Shown: piece after piece, positions 24,912 through 34,161 of the stretch
Numbering within the stretch: position 1 is the stretch's first letter
How the letters are laid out: each line of letters starts with the position of its first letter
Notes under the pieces: model-generated
What the model was told of the DNA's origin: nothing
The model's input: only the letters and a program-made list of their open reading frames with translations
Database searches by the model: none
Source of the DNA: Aneurinibacillus sp.
GTDB lineage: Bacteria > Bacillota > UBA5301 > DYFA01
Reading direction: 5' to 3'
Assembly: GCA_020725425.1 (NCBI GenBank)
Contig: DYFA01000063.1
Coordinates: forward strand, 1 to 57,666
DNA length: 57,666 nucleotides
Program-made: the position numbers and the translations under genes

Positions 24912-24986
24912 AGCGGTGGCACCTGGTAGAGAGGATGAGGATGGGGAGGGTTGATGGTAGAGAGAGTAGGACGAGGTACCACCGCT
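24912..24986 (-). terminator. Long inverted repeat in the 24,471-25,279 gap
   Basis: AGCGGTGGCACC (24912-24923) is complementary to GGTACCACCGCT (24975-24986) apart from one wobble, with a 51-nt purine-biased loop. Read on the minus strand, the second arm is followed by a pyrimidine tract (TTTCTTCTTTCTTTT), as in a terminator. The rest of the gap holds nothing else I can support except the integrase remnant and the copA promoter. Confidence 0.4.
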
Positions 24987-25279
24987 ATCTGTCCAGTGCC
25001 ATGATACCATGATTGAGCAGCCAAAACAACTCGGGAAGCCCTTATCAACAAAGGCTCGATGCAAAAGGCGCCTTATAGCTGCAGCGTAGACAACTGCAAA
25101 CGGCCGCCTCGGGACAACCCGGGCGGATTCTTGATTTCTGACAGGATTGGCCATTTCCGGGCAGAATAGCGCGCGGCGGGGCTTCCCCAGGGTTCGACCA
25201 CAAGGTGCTGGCCCGAGACGTCCCGCCTCCCTCAGCCCTGAACTGAATCCAGAAAACATAGGTTGCCATAAATGTGCTC

Positions 25280-25336
25280 TTGCCATGAATACCCCACCGG
25301 GGTATAATAGAGTCAGGGGATACCGGCAGGGGGTAT
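25280..25336 (+). promoter_or_regulatory. copA promoter with two CsoR-type operators
   Basis: TTGCCA (25280-25285), a 17-nt spacer and TATAAT (25303-25308). The 17-bp palindrome ATACCCCACCGGGGTAT (25289-25305) fills the spacer and overlaps the -10. A second site of the same length, ATACC-N7-GGTAT (25320-25336), lies just downstream. Both match the CsoR operator pattern (TACCC...GGGTA), so Cu(I) should release CsoR and induce copA-csoR. Confidence 0.8.
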
Positions 25337-25417
25337 TGTGGAAGCAACTCCCGCCCCCGCTGCGGGTGTTTCGCGAAGACTACAGGACGGACGCACCGAC
25401 AGGGAGGGAGCGCTCAC

Positions 25418-27850
25418 ATGGCAACCGGTGTTGAACACGGTGTTGAACAGGGTCCCCAGACCAGCAAGGTCACACTCAAGATCGGGGGCATGAGCTGCGC
25501 GTCCTGCGCCGCGAAGATTGAGAAGGCGCTGGCCGCGGTACCCGGCGTGCAGGAGGCCAACGTGAATTTCGCCCTCGAGCGGGCGACCGTGGCCTATGAC
25601 CCGGCACGGGTCGGCGTGGAGGAGTTGAAGAAGGCTGTGCTCGACATCGGCTATCAGATCCGAAGCGATCTGGCCAAGGTCGAGCTGAAGCTCGTCGGCA
25701 TGAACTGCGCCTCCTGCGCCAACCGGATTGAGAAGACTCTGGCGGGTCTTCGGGGGGTGAGCAAGGCGGTCGTCAACTTCGCCACCGAGAAGGCCACGGT
25801 GGAGTACGATCCTTTGCAGGTCAAGATCACGGACATGCTCAGGGCCGTGTCGGATCTGGGGTACAAGGCGGTGGAGCTCACTGGGAAGGTGGACACCGAC
25901 CGGGAAGGCGAGGAGCGGGAGCGGGAGATCCGGGCCCAGACCGGGAAGTTCATCTTCGCTGCGGTGCTGTCCCTGCCGCTGCTCTGGTACATGCTGGGCA
26001 TGCTCTTCAGGTTCTGGATACCCGGTCTGTTTCTGAACCCGTGGTTCCAGTTCGCCTTGGCCACGCCGGTGCAGTTCTATGCCGGCTGGCAGTTCTACCG
26101 CGGGGCCTATCACGCCTTGAAGAACAAGAACGCCAACATGGACGTGTTGATCGCCATGGGGACCTCGGCCGCGTACCTCTACAGCACGGTCGTCACCTTC
26201 ACCGGCACCCGGGGCGAAGTCTACTTTGAAGCCAGCTCGCTGATCATCACCCTGATCGTCCTCGGGAAGTTGCTGGAGGCGATCGCCAAGGGGAGGACCT
26301 CGGAGGCGATCAAGAAGCTCATGGGCCTGCAGGCGAAGACCGCCAGGGTGATCCGGAACGGCGAGGAGGTAGACATTCGGGTCGAGGAGGTGCAGGTCGG
26401 GGATATCGTGGTGGTCCGCCCGGGCGAGAAGATCCCGGTGGACGGCGTGATCAGGGAGGGCAGCTCGGCGGTCGACGAGTCGATGCTGACCGGCGAAAGC
26501 CTCCCGGTGGACAAGAAGCCGGGGGACGAGGTCATCGGGGCTACCCTCAACAAGCACGGCGTTTTCAAATTCGAGGCGACCAAGGTCGGGCGGGACACGG
26601 CCCTGGCGCAGATCATCCGGCTGGTGGAGGAGGCGCAGGGGTCGAAGGCCCCCATCCAGCGGCTGGCGGATAAGATCAGCGGCTACTTCGTGCCGGCGGT
26701 GGTGGCGATCGCCGTGGTCACCTTCCTTGGCTGGTACGTGGCGACCCGCAACTTCACCCTGGCGCTCATCAACTTCACGGCCGTCTTGGTCATCGCCTGC
26801 CCGTGCGCCCTGGGGTTGGCCACGCCGACGGCGATCATGGTCGGGACCGGCAAGGGGGCCGAGCACGGCATCCTGATCCGGGGTGGGGAGCACCTGGAGA
26901 ACGCCCACAAGCTCAACACGGTCGTCCTCGACAAGACCGGCACCATCACCAAGGGCGAGCCGGAGGCGACCGACGTCCTGGCCACGCACGGGCTCTCCGA
27001 GCGGGAGCTGTTGAAGCTGGCTGCCTCCGTGGAGCGGGGCTCCGAACACCCGCTGGGCACGGCGATCGTCGCGCGGGCCCGGGCGGAAGGGCTGGAGCTG
27101 GCTGAGCCGTCGGGGTTCGAGGCGATCCCGGGGCATGGCGTAAGGGGCATGGTGGACGGGCAGGCCGTCCTGCTCGGCAACAAGCGATTGATGGAGACCA
27201 ACGCGGTCGACGTCGCCCCCTTGGCGGGCGATCTGGAACGGCTCGAAGGGGAAGGCAAAACGACCATGATTCTGGCCGTGGAGAACCGGCTGGCCGGAGT
27301 CATCGCGGTGGCGGACACGGTCAAGGAACACTCGGCCGAAGCGGTGCGGGAACTGCAGCAGATGGGGATCGACGTGGTCATGCTCACCGGCGACAACCGG
27401 CGCACGGCCGAGGCTATCGCTCGCCAGGTCGGGATCACCCACGTCCTGGCGGAGGTGCTCCCGGAAGAGAAGGCGGACCGGGTCGAACAGCTCAAGCGCG
27501 AGGGGCGCTTCGTCGGGATGGTCGGCGACGGGATCAACGACGCGCCGGCGCTGGCCACGGCGGACGTGGGCTTCGCCATCGGCACCGGCACCGACGTGGC
27601 CATGGAGGCGGCGGACATCACGCTCATCAAGGGGGACCTGCGGGGCATCGTGGCCGCCATCAAGCTCAGCCGGCGGACCATGCGCACGATCAAGCAGAAC
27701 CTCTTCTGGGCCTTTGCCTACAACACGGCCGGCATCCCGGCGGCGGCTCTGGGCTATCTCTCGCCGGTCCTGGCCGGCGCGGCGATGGCGCTGAGTTCGG
27801 TCTCGGTGGTGAGCAACTCGCTCAGGCTCAAGCGGTTCCGGTTCAAATGA
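25418..27850 (+). CDS. copA: Copper-exporting P1B-type ATPase
   Basis: Exports Cu(I) across the cytoplasmic membrane using ATP. The 810-residue protein has two N-terminal heavy-metal domains (GMSCASC at residues 24-30 and GMNCASC near 94), then eight membrane segments with the ion-binding CPC in [13 protein letters not shown] is in the actuator domain. DKTGT holds the phosphorylated Asp, SEHPLG the P1B His-Pro, and [10 protein letters not shown] the hinge. CPC, and a Cu-type end with [15 protein letters not shown], indicate Cu(I). The ATG at 25418 follows GGGAGGGAG. The first codons contain a 12-bp perfect duplication (25426-25449). csoR follows. Confidence 0.97.
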   Translation: MATGVEHGVEQGPQTSKVTLKIGGMSCASCAAKIEKALAAVPGVQEANVNFALERATVAYDPARVGVEELKKAVLDIGYQIRSDLAKVELKLVGMNCASCANRIEKTLAGLRGVSKAVVNFATEKATVEYDPLQVKITDMLRAVSDLGYKAVELTGKVDTDREGEEREREIRAQTGKFIFAAVLSLPLLWYMLGMLFRFWIPGLFLNPWFQFALATPVQFYAGWQFYRGAYHALKNKNANMDVLIAMGTSAAYLYSTVVTFTGTRGEVYFEASSLIITLIVLGKLLEAIAKGRTSEAIKKLMGLQAKTARVIRNGEEVDIRVEEVQVGDIVVVRPGEKIPVDGVIREGSSAVDESMLTGESLPVDKKPGDEVIGATLNKHGVFKFEATKVGRDTALAQIIRLVEEAQGSKAPIQRLADKISGYFVPAVVAIAVVTFLGWYVATRNFTLALINFTAVLVIACPCALGLATPTAIMVGTGKGAEHGILIRGGEHLENAHKLNTVVLDKTGTITKGEPEATDVLATHGLSERELLKLAASVERGSEHPLGTAIVARARAEGLELAEPSGFEAIPGHGVRGMVDGQAVLLGNKRLMETNAVDVAPLAGDLERLEGEGKTTMILAVENRLAGVIAVADTVKEHSAEAVRELQQMGIDVVMLTGDNRRTAEAIARQVGITHVLAEVLPEEKADRVEQLKREGRFVGMVGDGINDAPALATADVGFAIGTGTDVAMEAADITLIKGDLRGIVAAIKLSRRTMRTIKQNLFWAFAYNTAGIPAAALGYLSPVLAGAAMALSSVSVVSNSLRLKRFRFK

Positions 27851-27876
27851 GAAAGCAAAGCGGGGGAGGGGGAAGC

Positions 27877-28167
27877 GTGGAATCCCGCCATACGGCCCAC
27901 TCGGACCAGCTCCACAAAGCCCAACTGTTGCGGCGCCTGGCCAGGATCGAAGGACAGGTCCGGGGGATCCGGCGCCTGGTCGAAGAGGACGCCTACTGCG
28001 TGGACGTGCTGGTGCAGATCAGCGCGGCCCGGGCAGCCCTGCAGGCGGTGGGTCTATCCATCCTGGACCGGCACATCCGCACTTGCGTCACCTCGGCCAT
28101 CAAGGCCGAGCGGGCGGACGAGTCCGTCAAGGAACTGATCGACGTCATCAAGCGGTTCACGAAGTAG
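27877..28167 (+). CDS. csoR: Copper-sensing transcriptional repressor CsoR
   Basis: A 96-residue all-helical repressor of the CsoR/RcnR family. RLARIEGQVRGIRRLVEED is the family core. The Cu(I) ligands Cys-His-Cys are present: Cys in DAYCVDVLVQ, His in LDRHIRTC, and Cys in the same RHIRTC segment. This favours copper over nickel or sulfane-sulfur sensors. It should bind the two palindromes upstream of copA and repress the operon until copper is present. The GTG at 27877 follows GGAGGGGGAAG; an ATG at 27847 overlapping the copA stop would add a Gly-rich decapeptide and is less likely. Confidence 0.93.
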   Translation: MESRHTAHSDQLHKAQLLRRLARIEGQVRGIRRLVEEDAYCVDVLVQISAARAALQAVGLSILDRHIRTCVTSAIKAERADESVKELIDVIKRFTK

Positions 28168-28228
28168 CCGGGGCGCGGGTCTGAATTCGCTCTGGCGCCG
28201 GAGGAGTACGTTGCATACAATAAAAGAT

Positions 28229-28323
28229 GCAATAGAAGATGCGATGGAGTTCGCAGGACAGTTCCCGTCCACCGCCACTTGGCTGATGACTCCTACCTAC
28301 AACACGGGCAGGAGTTTTCTTTT
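28229..28323 (+). ncRNA. Fluoride riboswitch (crcB motif) with terminator
   Basis: The conserved core is visible: GATGGAGTTCGC (about 28244-28255) and CTGATGACTCCTAC (28283-28296). ACTCCT (28289-28294) can pair with AGGAGT (28310-28315) followed by TTTCTTTT, an intrinsic terminator that competes with the aptamer. Fluoride binding should allow read-through into the DUF190 and crcB genes. TACAAT at 28216-28221 is a likely -10. Confidence 0.9.
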
Positions 28324-28386
28324 GCCCGATGCGATGAGAGGCCGGCCGGACAGGCGTCCCGGCGGCCAAACAGAAAGGAGAGGGCC

Positions 28387-28740
28387 ATGAAAATCGAGGG
28401 TCAAGGGCGCGAGTTGCGGATCTACATCGGCGAAAGCGATCGCTATGGTGGCAAGCCGCTGTACCGGGCCATTGTGGAGATGATGAAGCGGGAGGGTCTC
28501 GCCGGGGTCACGGTGATGCGGGGGATCGAGGGTTTCGGGGCCAACAGCCGCATCCACACGGCCAACATCCTGCGCCTCTCTGAAGATCTCCCGCTGGTCA
28601 TCGTCACAGTGGACTCCCAGCAGAAGATCGATAAAGTGCTCCCCCGGTTGAATGAGATGGTGACCGAAGGCTTGATCACGATCCACGACGTGGACGTGAT
28701 CAAGTACACTCACAACGGAGAGAAGATCCAACAAAAGTAG
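28387..28740 (+). CDS. DUF190 family PII-like protein
   Basis: A 117-residue protein of the DUF190 family (PII-like ferredoxin fold). Typical segments are LRIYIGESDRYGGKPLYRAI, EGLAGVTVMRGIEGFG, and DLPLVIVTVDSQQKIDKVLP. Genes of this family commonly sit beside crcB, and a role in regulating or assisting fluoride export is inferred from that. The ATG at 28387 follows AAAGGAGAGGG. It is the first gene after the fluoride riboswitch and 35 nt ahead of crcB. Confidence 0.9.
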   Translation: MKIEGQGRELRIYIGESDRYGGKPLYRAIVEMMKREGLAGVTVMRGIEGFGANSRIHTANILRLSEDLPLVIVTVDSQQKIDKVLPRLNEMVTEGLITIHDVDVIKYTHNGEKIQQK

Positions 28741-28775
28741 CCTGCTCAGGCAGGAACGGCAAAGGATGAACGGAC

Positions 28776-29150
28776 GTGTACAAGCTCCTCGCGGTGGCCC
28801 TGGGCGGGCTTCTCGGTGCCTCGGCCCGTTACCTCGTCTCCGGCTGGGCGCAGAGGGCCTGGGGATCGTCGTTCCCCTGGGGCACGGCCCTCGTCAACAT
28901 CGTCGGGTGCTTTCTCATCGGCTACCTGATGACGTATAGCGTTGAGATCTCCCCCATGCGGGTGGAACTGCGCCTGTTCCTGGTTACGGGGATTCTCGGA
29001 GGATTCACGACGTTCTCGGCCTTCGGGTACGAGACCATGCGCTTCGTCCAGGACGGCGCATCGCTCTTGGCGTTGGCGAACCTGGGGCTGAATCTCATTG
29101 CGGGGCTTGGGGCCGTGATGTTGGGCACCTGGCTCGCCAGGACTCTCTAA
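28776..29150 (+). CDS. crcB: Fluoride ion channel/exporter CrcB (Fluc)
   Basis: A 124-residue, four-helix membrane protein that forms dual-topology dimers and lets F- leave the cell. Family signatures are GGLLGASARYLVSGW at the N-terminus, the pore segment GTALVNIVGCFLIGYL with its Asn, and GILGGFTTFSAFGYET with the Phe box (FTTFS). The GTG at 28776 follows AAAGGATG. It is regulated by the fluoride riboswitch at 28229-28323. Confidence 0.95.
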   Translation: MYKLLAVALGGLLGASARYLVSGWAQRAWGSSFPWGTALVNIVGCFLIGYLMTYSVEISPMRVELRLFLVTGILGGFTTFSAFGYETMRFVQDGASLLALANLGLNLIAGLGAVMLGTWLARTL

Positions 29151-29411
29151 GGGCAACCTGCAAGTGGCCAGGGCCGGCGACCAGCCGGTCCAGTCAGGGC
29201 TCAGCGGAGGCCCGCTGCCCGAGAGAGTTCAACGCCTCCCAGCTCGTGGAGTGGGTTGCGAACTCGGTGGCGCTGGTGGAGGCCAAGCGCTAGCGGCGGG
29301 GATTCCTTGTCGCGAGGGTCCGGGGCGAGTCGGCTCCGGGCCTTGTTTTTCCTTCGCCGCCGAAGGGGAGGGACAAGGTCACGCTGGGACCGCGGCGCAT
29401 AGGATACGGGC
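29151..29411 (+). other. Intergenic region with possible coding remnant
   Basis: 261 nt between crcB and the sulfur operon. One frame ending at TAG 29291-29293 reads REFNASQLVEWVANSVALVE, which looks like the end of a gene, but no start codon or family could be found. The terminator at 29317-29350 follows it. Confidence 0.3.
29317..29350 (+). terminator. Terminator downstream of crcB
   Basis: GGTCCGG (29317-29323) pairs with CCGGGCC (29336-29342) with one G-U pair, followed by TTGTTTTT. Confidence 0.75.
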
Positions 29412-31097
29412 ATGAGCCGCACTGCAAGCTTGGTTCTCAATGCGAGACAGTTGTCCGATCTGGAGCTGATCGGCGCGGGGGCGTTCCACCCCCTCCGGGG
29501 GTTCCTGACCCGCCTCGACTACGAGAGCGTCCTGGAGCACCTGCGCCTGGCCGACGGCCGGGTTTGGCCGCTCCCGGTCACGCTGGCGGTAAGTCAGGAA
29601 GAGGCCGAAGGGCTGGCGGAGGGGGAGGAGGTGGCGCTCCTCGACGAGCGGGGGCGGACGGTGGGGAGCCTGCGGGTCGAGGACCGGTATCCCTACGACA
29701 AGGAGCGGGAGGCACGCCTGGTCTACCGGACGACCGACCTGGCCCACCCCGGCGTCCGGAAGCTCTTCGCGCAGGGCGAGGTGCTGGTGGGGGGTGAGGT
29801 CCGCCTGCTGGCCCGGCCGGAGAGGAGGTTCCCCCGCTACGAACTGGACCCGGCGGAGACCCGGGTGGCGATAGCGGCGCGGGGCTGGCGGACGGTGGTC
29901 GGGTTCCAGACCCGCAACCCGGTCCACCGGGCGCACGAGTACATCCAGAAGTGCGCTCTGGAGACCTGCGACGGCCTGCTTCTTCACCCGCTGGTGGGAG
30001 AGACGAAGGAGGACGACGTCCCGGCCGAGGTCCGCCTCCGCAGCTACGAAGTTCTACTTCAGCGGTACTACCCCCGCGACCGGGCGCTCCTTGCGGTCTT
30101 CCCGGCCGCCATGCGGTACGCCGGGCCGCGGGAGGCAGTCTTCCACGCCCTGGTGCGCAAGAACTACGGCTGCACCCACTTCGTGGTGGGGCGGGACCAC
30201 GCCGGGGTCGGTGACTACTACGGCCCCTACGACGCCCAGCGCATCTTCGACGAGTTCCGCCCGGAGGAACTCGGGATCACCCCTCTCTTCTTCGAGCACA
30301 CCTTCTACTGTCGCGCCTGCGGAAACATGGCCTCCGCCAAGACCTGCCCGCACAGCCCGGCGGAGCGGGTGGCGCTGAGCGGTACGAGGGTGCGGGAGAT
30401 GCTGGCCAAAGGCGAACTCCCCCCGCCCGAGTACACCCGGCGGGAGGTGGCCGAGGTGTTGCGGGCGGCGGCGGGGGCTGCCCCGCAGGCGGAAGGACGA
30501 TTGGGAGCGACGGGAGAACGGGGGGAGGGGTCGACAGTGGCGCAGCAGACGGAGGCGGGTTTCACCCTGTGGTTCACCGGTTTGTCGGGCGCCGGGAAGT
30601 CGACGCTCTCCCGGATCGTCGCCGACCGCTTGCGGCAGGCCGGGCGGAAGGTGGAAATCCTGGACGGGGACGAGGTTCGGCAGAACCTGAGCAAGGGGCT
30701 GGGGTTCACCCGGGAGGACCGGGAGCTCAACCTGCGCCGGATCGGGTTCGTGGCCGGGCTCCTCAACCGCCACGGGGTGGTGGCTGTCACTGCCGTCATT
30801 TCGCCCTACCGGGAGGTGCGGGAGGCCCTCCGGACAGAGATCGGCCGATTTGTGGAGGTGTACGTCAAGTGCCCCCTGCCGGTCTGCGCCGCACGGGACG
30901 TGAAGGGGCTGTACAAGAGAGCGCTGGCCGGCGAGGTGCCGGCCTTCACAGGGGTCTCGGACCCCTACGAGGAGCCACTCAACCCGGAGATCACGGTGGA
31001 GACGGACCGGGAGACGGTGGAGGAGAGCGCCGGTCGGATCCTGGCGGGGCTGGAGGCGCTGGGCTACCTGCGCCCCGGGGAGGTGAGGCAGGCTTGA
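29412..31097 (+). CDS. Bifunctional ATP sulfurylase / APS kinase
   Basis: A single 561-residue chain for sulfate activation. The N-terminal part (1-385) is ATP sulfurylase, making APS from sulfate and [15 protein letters not shown] (R-N-P-x-H), [12 protein letters not shown], and a zinc-type C-x2-C-x8-C-x-H segment in [16 protein letters not shown]. After a linker (about 355-380), the C-terminal part is APS kinase: [14 protein letters not shown] (P-loop), [20 protein letters not shown] and [10 protein letters not shown]. It would make PAPS. ATG 29412 has AGGATA upstream. The next gene starts within its stop codon. It resembles the Aquifex-type sulfurylase-kinase order. Confidence 0.93.
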   Translation: MSRTASLVLNARQLSDLELIGAGAFHPLRGFLTRLDYESVLEHLRLADGRVWPLPVTLAVSQEEAEGLAEGEEVALLDERGRTVGSLRVEDRYPYDKEREARLVYRTTDLAHPGVRKLFAQGEVLVGGEVRLLARPERRFPRYELDPAETRVAIAARGWRTVVGFQTRNPVHRAHEYIQKCALETCDGLLLHPLVGETKEDDVPAEVRLRSYEVLLQRYYPRDRALLAVFPAAMRYAGPREAVFHALVRKNYGCTHFVVGRDHAGVGDYYGPYDAQRIFDEFRPEELGITPLFFEHTFYCRACGNMASAKTCPHSPAERVALSGTRVREMLAKGELPPPEYTRREVAEVLRAAAGAAPQAEGRLGATGERGEGSTVAQQTEAGFTLWFTGLSGAGKSTLSRIVADRLRQAGRKVEILDGDEVRQNLSKGLGFTREDRELNLRRIGFVAGLLNRHGVVAVTAVISPYREVREALRTEIGRFVEVYVKCPLPVCAARDVKGLYKRALAGEVPAFTGVSDPYEEPLNPEITVETDRETVEESAGRILAGLEALGYLRPGEVRQA

Positions 31098-32788
31098 GCC
31101 AGCTTCCGGTGCGCCGGCTCCAGGCCGACCTTTTGGTCGTCGGCGGCGGGACGGCCGGCTGCATGGCGGCGGTCTGGGCGAAGCGCCAGGCGCCGGCCTG
31201 CCGGGTGGTGGTGCTGGAGAAGGCGCAGGTCGACCGGAGCGGCTGCCTGGCGGCCGGGGTCAACGCCCTCAACGCCTACCGGCGGCCGGAGGACGACCCG
31301 GCACAGCTTGTGGAGTGGGTCCGGCAGGACAACGGCGGGCTGGTGCGGGAGGACCTGGTAGAGTCGATCGCCCGACGACTTCCGGCCGTTCCCCCGCTCC
31401 TGGAGGAGTGGGGCCTCTCTATCCCCCGCGGGAAGAAGGGGGGCGACTACGTCTTCCGGGGCCCCCGGAGCATCGTCATCCGGGGCGAGGGGTTGAAGCC
31501 GCTCCTGGCGGCGGAAACCCGGCGGGCCGGCGTGGAGGTGCTGAACCGGGTGGTGGCCACCGGCTACCTCCGGGACGGGGAGCGGGTCGTGGGGGCCTGC
31601 GGGTTCGGAGTGCGGGAGGGCGTCTTCTACGTGGTCGAGGCGCCGGCGGTGATCTGCGCCACGGGCGGGGCGGCCGGGCTCTACCCGCCGCCCTGCGGGG
31701 GCGCGGCCCACCACCGAACCTGGTACTCACCCTTCAACTGCGGGACTGGGTATGCCATGGGAATTCGGGCGGGGGCCGAGATGACCTCCTTCGAGATGCG
31801 GTTCGTCCCGCTGCGGGTGAAGGACGTCCAAGCGCCGACCGGGACGGTCGCCCAGGGCGCCAGGGTCCGTCAGGTCAACGCCCTGGGGGTGGAGTACCTG
31901 CGAGGGGACGACCGGATCACCACGGCGGACCGGCTCGAACGGACCCTGAGGGAGCAGCAGGCCGGGCATGGGCCGTGCTACCTGGACCTGGGGCGCCTGG
32001 TGCCGGAAGAGGTCAGGCGGCTCTGCGAGGCTTACCTCGCGATGTGCCCCAGCGCCGTCCTGTACTGGGCCGATCGGGGCATCGACCCTCAGGCGGCGCG
32101 CCTGGAGATCGCCGGGGCGGAGCCGTGCCTCACCGGGGGCCACGCCCAGGCGGGGTACTGGGTCGACGTGGACCGACGAACCACTCTCCCGGGCCTTTTG
32201 GCAGCCGGGGACGTGGCCGGCGGCGCGCCGAAGAAGTACGTCACCGGGTGTCTGGCGGAGGGGCAGATCGCCGCGGAGACAGCCCTGTCCCTCAGGCCGG
32301 AGGGGCGCCCGGACCGGAGCGAGCTGGAGCACCAGGTGGAGCAGGAGTACCGGCGGGCGCTCCGGCCGCTGGTCGAGCCGGGGCCGGTCACGCCCCGGGC
32401 GCTGGAGGGGCGGCTGCAGAAGATCATGGAGGAATACGCCGGCGGAGCGAGCCGGGGCTACCGGGTCTGCGAGAGCGAGCTGCGGGTGGCGGCGGAGCTG
32501 CTGCGGGAGGCGCGCCAGCTCGCCGGCGACCTGGGAGTGGCGGACCTGCATGGGTTGATGGCGGCCCACGAGGTCCTCGACCGGCTGGAAGTGGCGGCGG
32601 TGCTGGTGGAACACCTGCGTTATCGCACCGAGACCCGCTGGCCAATCTACCAGAGCCGCGCCGACTTCCCGGAGCGGGACGATCGGCGGTGGCAGTGCTT
32701 CGTCAATTCCCGGCGGGAAGTGGAAGGGACTGTCGCCCTGCTTGAGCGGCGGGGGACGTCGCCCGGGGGGTGGGCGCCGTGGCACTGA
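31094..32788 (+). CDS. APS reductase alpha-like flavoprotein (AprA / fumarate reductase family)
   Basis: A 564-residue FAD protein of the succinate dehydrogenase/fumarate reductase flavoprotein family. The Rossmann FAD site is [20 protein letters not shown] at residues 12-31. [28 protein letters not shown] and [20 protein letters not shown] follow, the last being the FAD-binding C-terminal motif. Its position between an ATP sulfurylase-APS kinase and a two-cluster ferredoxin, and features such as the [13 protein letters not shown] segment, support an AprA-type role reducing APS to sulfite. It is shorter than classical dissimilatory AprA. The TTG at 31094 overlaps the upstream stop (TTGA) behind GAGGTGAGG. 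Confidence 0.8.
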   Translation: MSQLPVRRLQADLLVVGGGTAGCMAAVWAKRQAPACRVVVLEKAQVDRSGCLAAGVNALNAYRRPEDDPAQLVEWVRQDNGGLVREDLVESIARRLPAVPPLLEEWGLSIPRGKKGGDYVFRGPRSIVIRGEGLKPLLAAETRRAGVEVLNRVVATGYLRDGERVVGACGFGVREGVFYVVEAPAVICATGGAAGLYPPPCGGAAHHRTWYSPFNCGTGYAMGIRAGAEMTSFEMRFVPLRVKDVQAPTGTVAQGARVRQVNALGVEYLRGDDRITTADRLERTLREQQAGHGPCYLDLGRLVPEEVRRLCEAYLAMCPSAVLYWADRGIDPQAARLEIAGAEPCLTGGHAQAGYWVDVDRRTTLPGLLAAGDVAGGAPKKYVTGCLAEGQIAAETALSLRPEGRPDRSELEHQVEQEYRRALRPLVEPGPVTPRALEGRLQKIMEEYAGGASRGYRVCESELRVAAELLREARQLAGDLGVADLHGLMAAHEVLDRLEVAAVLVEHLRYRTETRWPIYQSRADFPERDDRRWQCFVNSRREVEGTVALLERRGTSPGGWAPWH

Positions 32789-33081
32789 GCATCGACCGTC
32801 AGCGGTGCACGGGGTGTCTCTCGGCGGAGGAACCGCCGTGCGTGCGGGTGTGCCCTGGAGACCTCCTCCGGCGGGAGGAGGGGGTCGTCCGGCTGAGGGA
32901 GGCCGGCGACTGCTGGGACTGTGCCTCCTGCGTGAAGGCCTGCCCGTGGGGGGCGCTGGCCCTGGTCCTCCCGGTGGAGCTCGGCGGGCGGGGAAGCCGG
33001 CTGAGCGCGCGGGCGTCCCCCGGGCGCACCCGGTGGACCCTCCGCTGCTGGGACGGCCGGGTGGAGGAGTTTGAGACGTGA
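32779..33081 (+). CDS. Two-cluster ferredoxin, AprB-like subunit
   Basis: About 100 residues with two [4Fe-4S] motifs: CTGC-x6-C-x3-CP near the N-terminus and CWDCASCVKACP near residue 50. It has a short C-terminal tail ending in DGRVEEFET. Size and spacing fit a reduced AprB, the electron-entry subunit of APS reductase. It overlaps the end of the AprA-like gene, so the two are translationally coupled. The GTG at 32779 is preferred; an in-frame GTG at 32770 is the alternative. Confidence 0.82.
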   Translation: MALSIDRQRCTGCLSAEEPPCVRVCPGDLLRREEGVVRLREAGDCWDCASCVKACPWGALALVLPVELGGRGSRLSARASPGRTRWTLRCWDGRVEEFET

Positions 33082-33093
33082 GGAGGGGGAACT

Positions 33094-34149
33094 ATGAGCA
33101 ATCGGCGGCTGACCGGCCCGCGGGGGGTGCTTTTGGCCCTGGCGGCCTGTGGGCTGCTGCTGGGGTTGGCCGGGGTAGAGGCGGAGGGGGCGGGGAGACC
33201 GTCCAGGGTGGTCCGACTGGGTTACTTCCCGAACATCACTCACTCCCAGGCACTCCTCGGTGTCGCCAGCGGGGAATTCGTCCGGGCGCTGGGCCCCGGG
33301 GTGGAACTCAGAACCAAGGTCTTCAACGCCGGCCCCTCGGTGATCGAGGCCCTCTTTGCCGGCGAGTTGGACCTCAGCTATATCGGGCCCAACCCGGCCA
33401 TCAACGGGTACGTGCGCTCCGGCGGGGAGGCCCTGCGCATTATCGCCGGCGCTACAAGCGGGGGGGCGGCGCTCGTCGTCCGGGAGGGGGCCGGCATCCG
33501 CACCGCCGGTGACTTCCACGGCAAGCGGATCGCCTCGCCGCAGCTCGGGAACACCCAGGACGTGGCGCTGCGGGCCTGGTTGGGGAAGCACGGCTACCGG
33601 CTAAAGGAGAAGGGCGGAGACGTCGAGGTCATCCCCCTCAAGAACCCGGATCAGCTCGCCCTCTTCCTGAAGGGTGAGATTGACGCGGCCTGGACGGTGG
33701 AGCCGTGGGCGTCCCGCCTCATCCACGAGGGCAAAGGCCGCCTCTTCCTCGACGAGCGCCAGCTCTGGCCGGACGGAGACTTCGTGACCGCCCATGTGAT
33801 CGTGAGCACGAAGTTCCTCCGCGACCACCCCGACCTCGTCCGACGGTTCTTGCGGGCTCACGTGGATCTGACCCGCTGGATCGCCGGCCACCTACCGGAG
33901 GCGAAACGCCGGCTGAACGACGAACTCCGCCGGTTGACCGGCAAAGCGCTGCCGAAGAAGGTCCTCGACGACGCCTTCTCCCGTCTTGAGGTGACCTACG
34001 ACCCGGTAAGCCGGTCGCTCTTCGGCGCCGCCGACTCCGCCTTCGCGCTGGGTTTTCTGGGCCGGGAAAAGCCCGACCTCAGCGGCATCTATGCGCTTGA
34101 CCTGCTGAACGAGGTGCTGGCGGAGAAGAAGCTTGCACCCGTGCGGTGA
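33094..34149 (+). CDS. ABC transporter substrate-binding protein (SsuA/TauA-like)
   Basis: A 351-residue exported solute-binding protein. A signal sequence (about residues 1-33, LLALAACGLLLGLAGVEA) precedes the mature part, which begins near RVVRLGYFPNITHSQAL. SsuA/TauA/NMT1-family elements are FAGELDLSYIGPNPAING, GDFHGKRIASPQLGNTQDVA, GEIDAAWTVEPWAS and TAHVIVSTKFLRDHPDLV. The family imports sulfonates, taurine or related anions; next to sulfate-activation genes the ligand may be a sulfonate or sulfate. The ATG at 33094 follows GGAGGGGG, 12 nt after the AprB-like gene. Confidence 0.9.
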   Translation: MSNRRLTGPRGVLLALAACGLLLGLAGVEAEGAGRPSRVVRLGYFPNITHSQALLGVASGEFVRALGPGVELRTKVFNAGPSVIEALFAGELDLSYIGPNPAINGYVRSGGEALRIIAGATSGGAALVVREGAGIRTAGDFHGKRIASPQLGNTQDVALRAWLGKHGYRLKEKGGDVEVIPLKNPDQLALFLKGEIDAAWTVEPWASRLIHEGKGRLFLDERQLWPDGDFVTAHVIVSTKFLRDHPDLVRRFLRAHVDLTRWIAGHLPEAKRRLNDELRRLTGKALPKKVLDDAFSRLEVTYDPVSRSLFGAADSAFALGFLGREKPDLSGIYALDLLNEVLAEKKLAPVR

Positions 34150-34161
34150 GGAGGGGGAACG

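Noticed and set aside
24880-25280. Full T-box riboswitch on the minus strand
   Set aside because: Only the T-box-like AGCGGTGGTACC and a terminator-like stem are present. I found no stem I or specifier loop upstream, and no aminoacyl-tRNA or amino-acid gene follows. Kept only as an inverted repeat.
29153-29293. Small gene ending REFNASQLVEWVANSVALVE...
   Set aside because: No usable start codon and no family; listed only as a possible remnant in the intergenic region.
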